Positions 5,523 through 7,546 of a stretch of DNA of 7,546 nucleotides are shown here, piece after piece. The stretch's first letter is position 1, and every line of letters starts with the position of its first letter. The notes beneath the pieces are model-generated. The model ran no database searches, had not been told where the DNA came from, and saw only the letters and a program-made list of their open reading frames with translations. Made by a program: the position numbers and the translations under genes. The stretch is from Candidatus Woesearchaeota archaeon CG08_land_8_20_14_0_20_47_9. Lineage in GTDB: Archaea; Nanobdellota; Nanobdellia; Woesearchaeales; CG1-02-47-18. The DNA lies in NCBI GenBank assembly GCA_002763335.1, contig PEYS01000118.1:1-7546 (forward strand), in the 5' to 3' direction.

Positions 5523-5849
5523 CTATCTACCTGCCTTCTTCCCCGCCTTGCTTTCCTTGCCCTGTTTACCCCTGATAAAGAGATGAGGGCCCTCCTGCAC
5601 TATGTCAACAGACTCCAGGTTGTTTATTACAATGTCCTTACCCGGCACCAGGAAGTAGACATCAAGCCCCTCAATAATCACCTTGTGTATCTCAAATTCC
5701 AGAAACTTGAAGGGCAGGTGTTCACTAAGGTGGGGGTTATTCTCATTGCAGAGGTTAACAAAACATAGGCATAACTCTGGGTTTGTATCATCCCTTGCCT
5801 TGCGATCCTTTTTCTTACCGAGTATAAGGCTCCTGCATTTGTATCTCAT
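5523..5849 (-). CDS. Unknown 108-aa protein, downstream of enolase
   Basis: Not recognised. The start at ATG 5849 is well supported: GGGGGAGG (complement of 5858-5865) lies 8 nt upstream. It is 25 nt downstream of the enolase stop on the same strand, so the two are probably co-transcribed. Residues 1-18 are very basic and contain two cysteines fewer than a zinc site would need. Residues 45-94 alternate hydrophobic and polar (LPFKFLEFEIHKVIIEGL, then VYFLVPGKDIVI), as in a small beta-rich domain. The C-terminus is a lysine-rich tail. The basic ends suggest nucleic-acid contact, but that is inference. Its stop is 4 bp from the stop of the convergent 5009-5518 gene. Confidence 0.75.
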   Translation of the reverse strand: MRYKCRSLILGKKKDRKARDDTNPELCLCFVNLCNENNPHLSEHLPFKFLEFEIHKVIIEGLDVYFLVPGKDIVINNLESVDIVQEGPHLFIRGKQGKESKAGKKAGR

Positions 5850-5874
5850 ATTTAAAACCTCCCCCTGACAGTAA

Positions 5875-7131
5875 TCAGTCCTCCTTAAGTTCCTCTTCTA
5901 TCCTTATGAGCTGATTGTACTTTGCAGTCCTCTCACCCCTAGCAGGAGCCCCGAGCTTTATCTGCCCGCAGCTCAATGCTACAGAGAGGTCAGCTATAAA
6001 GCTATCCTCAGTCTCCCCGCTCCTGTGGCTTACCATGACCCGCCAGTTATTGCTGTACGCCAGCTTCGCAGCATCTATTGACTCAGTAAGTGTGCCGATC
6101 TGATTTAGCTTGAGGAGAAGCGCATTACATGATTTAAGCTTTAAAGCCTTCCTTATCCTTTTAACATTAGTGACGAGGAGGTCATCGCCGACAACCTGCA
6201 GCTTATCCCCCAGCTTGGCTGTAAACCCTGTGAAGCTATCAAAGTCATCCTGGTCAAAGGGGTCTTCCCACGAGATTATATCATATTTTTCTATCAGGCG
6301 CTCGTAATACCCTATTAGATCTGGGCCTGAATAGGTCTTCTCAAGCGCATACTTCTTTGTGCTGTTATCATAGAACTCTGATGCAGCAGAATCAACAGCA
6401 ATCCTGACCCTAGCTTCGTGGCCTGCTTTTTTTATAGCCCCTGTTACAAGATCGAGAGCCTGCTCTGCATTGTTAAGCTGCGGTGTGAAGCCACCCTCAT
6501 CACCCACATTAAGAGCAGAGACTCCGAAGCGCTCCTTCACAATGCCCTTGAGAGTTGAGTAGACCTCTGATGCCATGCGTGCAGACTCCCTGAATGAGCT
6601 GTCCTGGGGCACAATCATGAATTCCTGTATCTTCAGCCTTGAGCCAGCATGCCTCCCCCCGTTTATTATGTTGCAGAAGGGGGTTGGAAGCCTTAAAGCA
6701 GCACCTCCTATAAGATCGTTAAGATACTTGTATAGGCGTTTGCCTGATACCGAGGCTGCAAGCCTTGAAGACGCTATGCTTACTGCAAGTATCGCGTTTG
6801 CCCCGAGCTTTGACTTGTTATCAGTTCCGTCAAGCCTTATAAGGGCATGGTCAATCTCGCCTTGTTTTCTGCAGTCCATGCCAGCGAGTTTGGCTGCGAT
6901 AGGGCCGTTTACATTCTCAACTGCCCTGAGCACGCCCTTGCCCAGAAACCTTGAACCACCGTCCCTTAATTCCAGGGCCTCGTAAGAGCCTGTTGATGCC
7001 CCGCTAGGCACTATTGCGCTTGCAGACTGCCCTGATGAGGATACTGTAGCCTCAACAGTAGGGTTCCCCCTTGAGTCAAGAACCTCTCTCGCTTTAATAC
7101 CCCTTATAGCGTATTTTGCGTAGTCACTCAT
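5875..7131 (-). CDS. eno: Enolase (phosphopyruvate hydratase)
   Basis: Cytosolic glycolytic/gluconeogenic enzyme interconverting 2-phosphoglycerate and phosphoenolpyruvate. At 418 residues it is full length for archaeal enolases. Visible motifs: DSRGNPTVE (19-27), the substrate-closing loop SGASTGSYEALELRD (43-57), INGGRHAG, GDEGGF with Glu212, metal ligands Asp247, Glu289 (SWEDPF) and Asp316 (GDDLLVTN), the signature LLLKLNQIGTLTES with Lys341, SHRSGETED with His369, and Lys392. All catalytic and Mg-binding positions are present. The start at ATG 7131 is backed by AGGTG (complement of 7137-7141) five nt upstream and a TATA-like box further up. A 108-residue unknown gene follows on the same strand. 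Confidence 0.97.
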   Translation of the reverse strand: MSDYAKYAIRGIKAREVLDSRGNPTVEATVSSSGQSASAIVPSGASTGSYEALELRDGGSRFLGKGVLRAVENVNGPIAAKLAGMDCRKQGEIDHALIRLDGTDNKSKLGANAILAVSIASSRLAASVSGKRLYKYLNDLIGGAALRLPTPFCNIINGGRHAGSRLKIQEFMIVPQDSSFRESARMASEVYSTLKGIVKERFGVSALNVGDEGGFTPQLNNAEQALDLVTGAIKKAGHEARVRIAVDSAASEFYDNSTKKYALEKTYSGPDLIGYYERLIEKYDIISWEDPFDQDDFDSFTGFTAKLGDKLQVVGDDLLVTNVKRIRKALKLKSCNALLLKLNQIGTLTESIDAAKLAYSNNWRVMVSHRSGETEDSFIADLSVALSCGQIKLGAPARGERTAKYNQLIRIEEELKED

Positions 7132-7175
7132 TCAAACACCTGCCCCCAAGCCCTGAGATGATCAGATTCATGTTT

Positions 7176-7185
7176 GCTTAAAAAG
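7176..7185 (-). promoter_or_regulatory. TATA box for eno
   Basis: The minus strand reads CTTTTTAAGC, preceded by CCAAAAA, which fits a purine-rich TFB-recognition element next to a TATA box. The predicted transcription start, about 25 nt downstream, is near 7153, leaving a leader of roughly 20 nt that contains the AGGTG ribosome binding site. Confidence 0.5.
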
Positions 7186-7273
7186 TTTTTGGAAAAAGCG
7201 GTAGATCCGATTATGGCATCATGCTAAGCTAGAGTTCTGAAGTTTACAGCCTTTACGATTGTTCTCTTTATTC

Positions 7274-7393
7274 GGAAAAATCCAGCCATCCATGGCGGCA
7301 GACGGCCATTTTGCTCAGCAAGGCTTCGCAAAATGTCCTGCTCGCCACCCTCGCGAGTTTACCGCCGAGCCTGCGCCATGGCTGGATTTTTCC
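7274..7393. mobile_element. 120-bp multi-branched palindromic element
   Basis: Terminal inverted repeats GGAAAAATCCAGCCAT (7274-7289) and ATGGCTGGATTTTTCC (7378-7393) match over 16 of 16 bases. Inside, GGCGG (7294-7298) pairs with CCGCC (7362-7366), enclosing two hairpins, CATTTTGC/GCAAAATG (7307-7314/7328-7335) and CTCGC/GCGAG (7341-7345/7353-7357). The left side has a tandem CCATCCATGG where the right has a single CCATGG, giving two alternative registers. It lies upstream of eno. A plus-strand reading frame (7259-7480) crosses it, but its peptide is a by-product of the palindrome. The shape suits a miniature mobile element or a structured RNA. Confidence 0.7.
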
Positions 7394-7439
7394 CCTAAAT
7401 ATGCAGTTATAAACTTTACTTACTCAATTTTCGCCTGGG

Positions 7440-7453
7440 TTCAAAGCCATCTA
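7440..7453. repeat. Lone half-arm of the GAGGGCTTTGAA repeat family
   Basis: TTCAAAGCCATCTA differs at one of 14 positions from the right arm TTCAAAGCCCTCTA of copy B. No matching left arm is found between 7394 and 7440. It may be a decayed copy cut by insertion of the neighbouring element, or chance. Confidence 0.35.
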
Positions 7454-7458
7454 TTAAT

Positions 7459-7546
7459 ACTCAAAAGTTCGTGGGTATAGCCCCGCCCTTTAGGGCGAGA
7501 ACTTTTGAGTCCGAAAATCTGCGTTTCGAAGCGAGGGGCGTAAAGC
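7459..7546 (-). mobile_element. 133-bp double-palindrome insertion, copy 2 (inverted, cut by window end)
   Basis: These 88 bases are the exact reverse complement of 594-681 (88 of 88 identical). They cover the whole ACTCAAAAGTTC/GAACTTTTGAGT hairpin and the start of the second one. The flank beyond the shared end differs (ATTAAT here, GTATAG in copy 1), which fixes that boundary to the T at 681/A at 7459. The remaining ~45 bp lie outside the window. Confidence 0.9.

Noticed and set aside
7259..7480. 73-aa plus-strand open frame
   Set aside because: It is mostly made of the 120-bp palindrome and begins without a ribosome binding site; nothing in it resembles a folded protein.
1..7546. tRNA, rRNA or riboswitch genes
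   Set aside because: I found no tRNA T-loop/anticodon pattern, rRNA core segment or known riboswitch core on either strand by eye; a covariance search could still find weak cases.

Overview
The window looks like a piece of an archaeal genome, most likely a small-genome DPANN lineage of the Woesearchaeota/Pacearchaeota type. The evidence is a stand-alone Elp3 (radical SAM plus acetyltransferase) tRNA-modification enzyme, an archaeal-style enolase, TATA-like boxes ahead of genes, and a three-gene cluster of small coiled-coil proteins that I associate with DPANN genomes. The lineage call is inference; the archaeal call is firmer.

Bases 1 to about 1880 are accessory. A Shedu-type (DUF4263) nuclease gene, open at the left edge and AT-rich, is cut in two by a 133-bp element made of two adjacent palindromes (about 549-681). 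Removing 133 bp rejoins the two halves in frame. Next, on the minus strand, comes an IS200-like element. It has a Y1/HUH tnpA, a hairpin that buries the tnpA ribosome binding site, and a larger stem-loop further upstream, matching the layout of classical IS200. Beside it is a small minus-strand gene broken by what looks like one missing A.

Bases 1895-3853 hold elp3 (minus strand) set among three copies of a palindromic repeat. All copies have the outer arm GAGGGCTTTGAA and its complement, but their inner stems differ in sequence while still pairing. One copy supplies the elp3 stop codon, one lies exactly at the elp3 start, and one ends a short remnant resembling the C-terminus of a glyoxalase/VOC protein.

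Bases 3944-5518 carry the three-gene plus-strand cluster of uncharacterised coiled-coil proteins; the first two share a related C-terminal segment. It ends 4 bp from a convergent minus-strand pair: enolase (5875-7131) followed by a 108-aa unknown protein (5523-5849) with a strong ribosome binding site.

Bases 7132-7546 have no convincing gene. They hold the enolase promoter, a 120-bp multi-branched palindromic element with 16-bp terminal inverted repeats, a lone half-copy of the GAGGGCTTTGAA arm, and the first 88 bp of an inverted copy of the 133-bp element, identical to the copy inside the Shedu gene. The core genes are thus bracketed by inverted identical repeats. The most unusual feature of the window is this density of unrelated small palindromic elements and their effects on gene ends.
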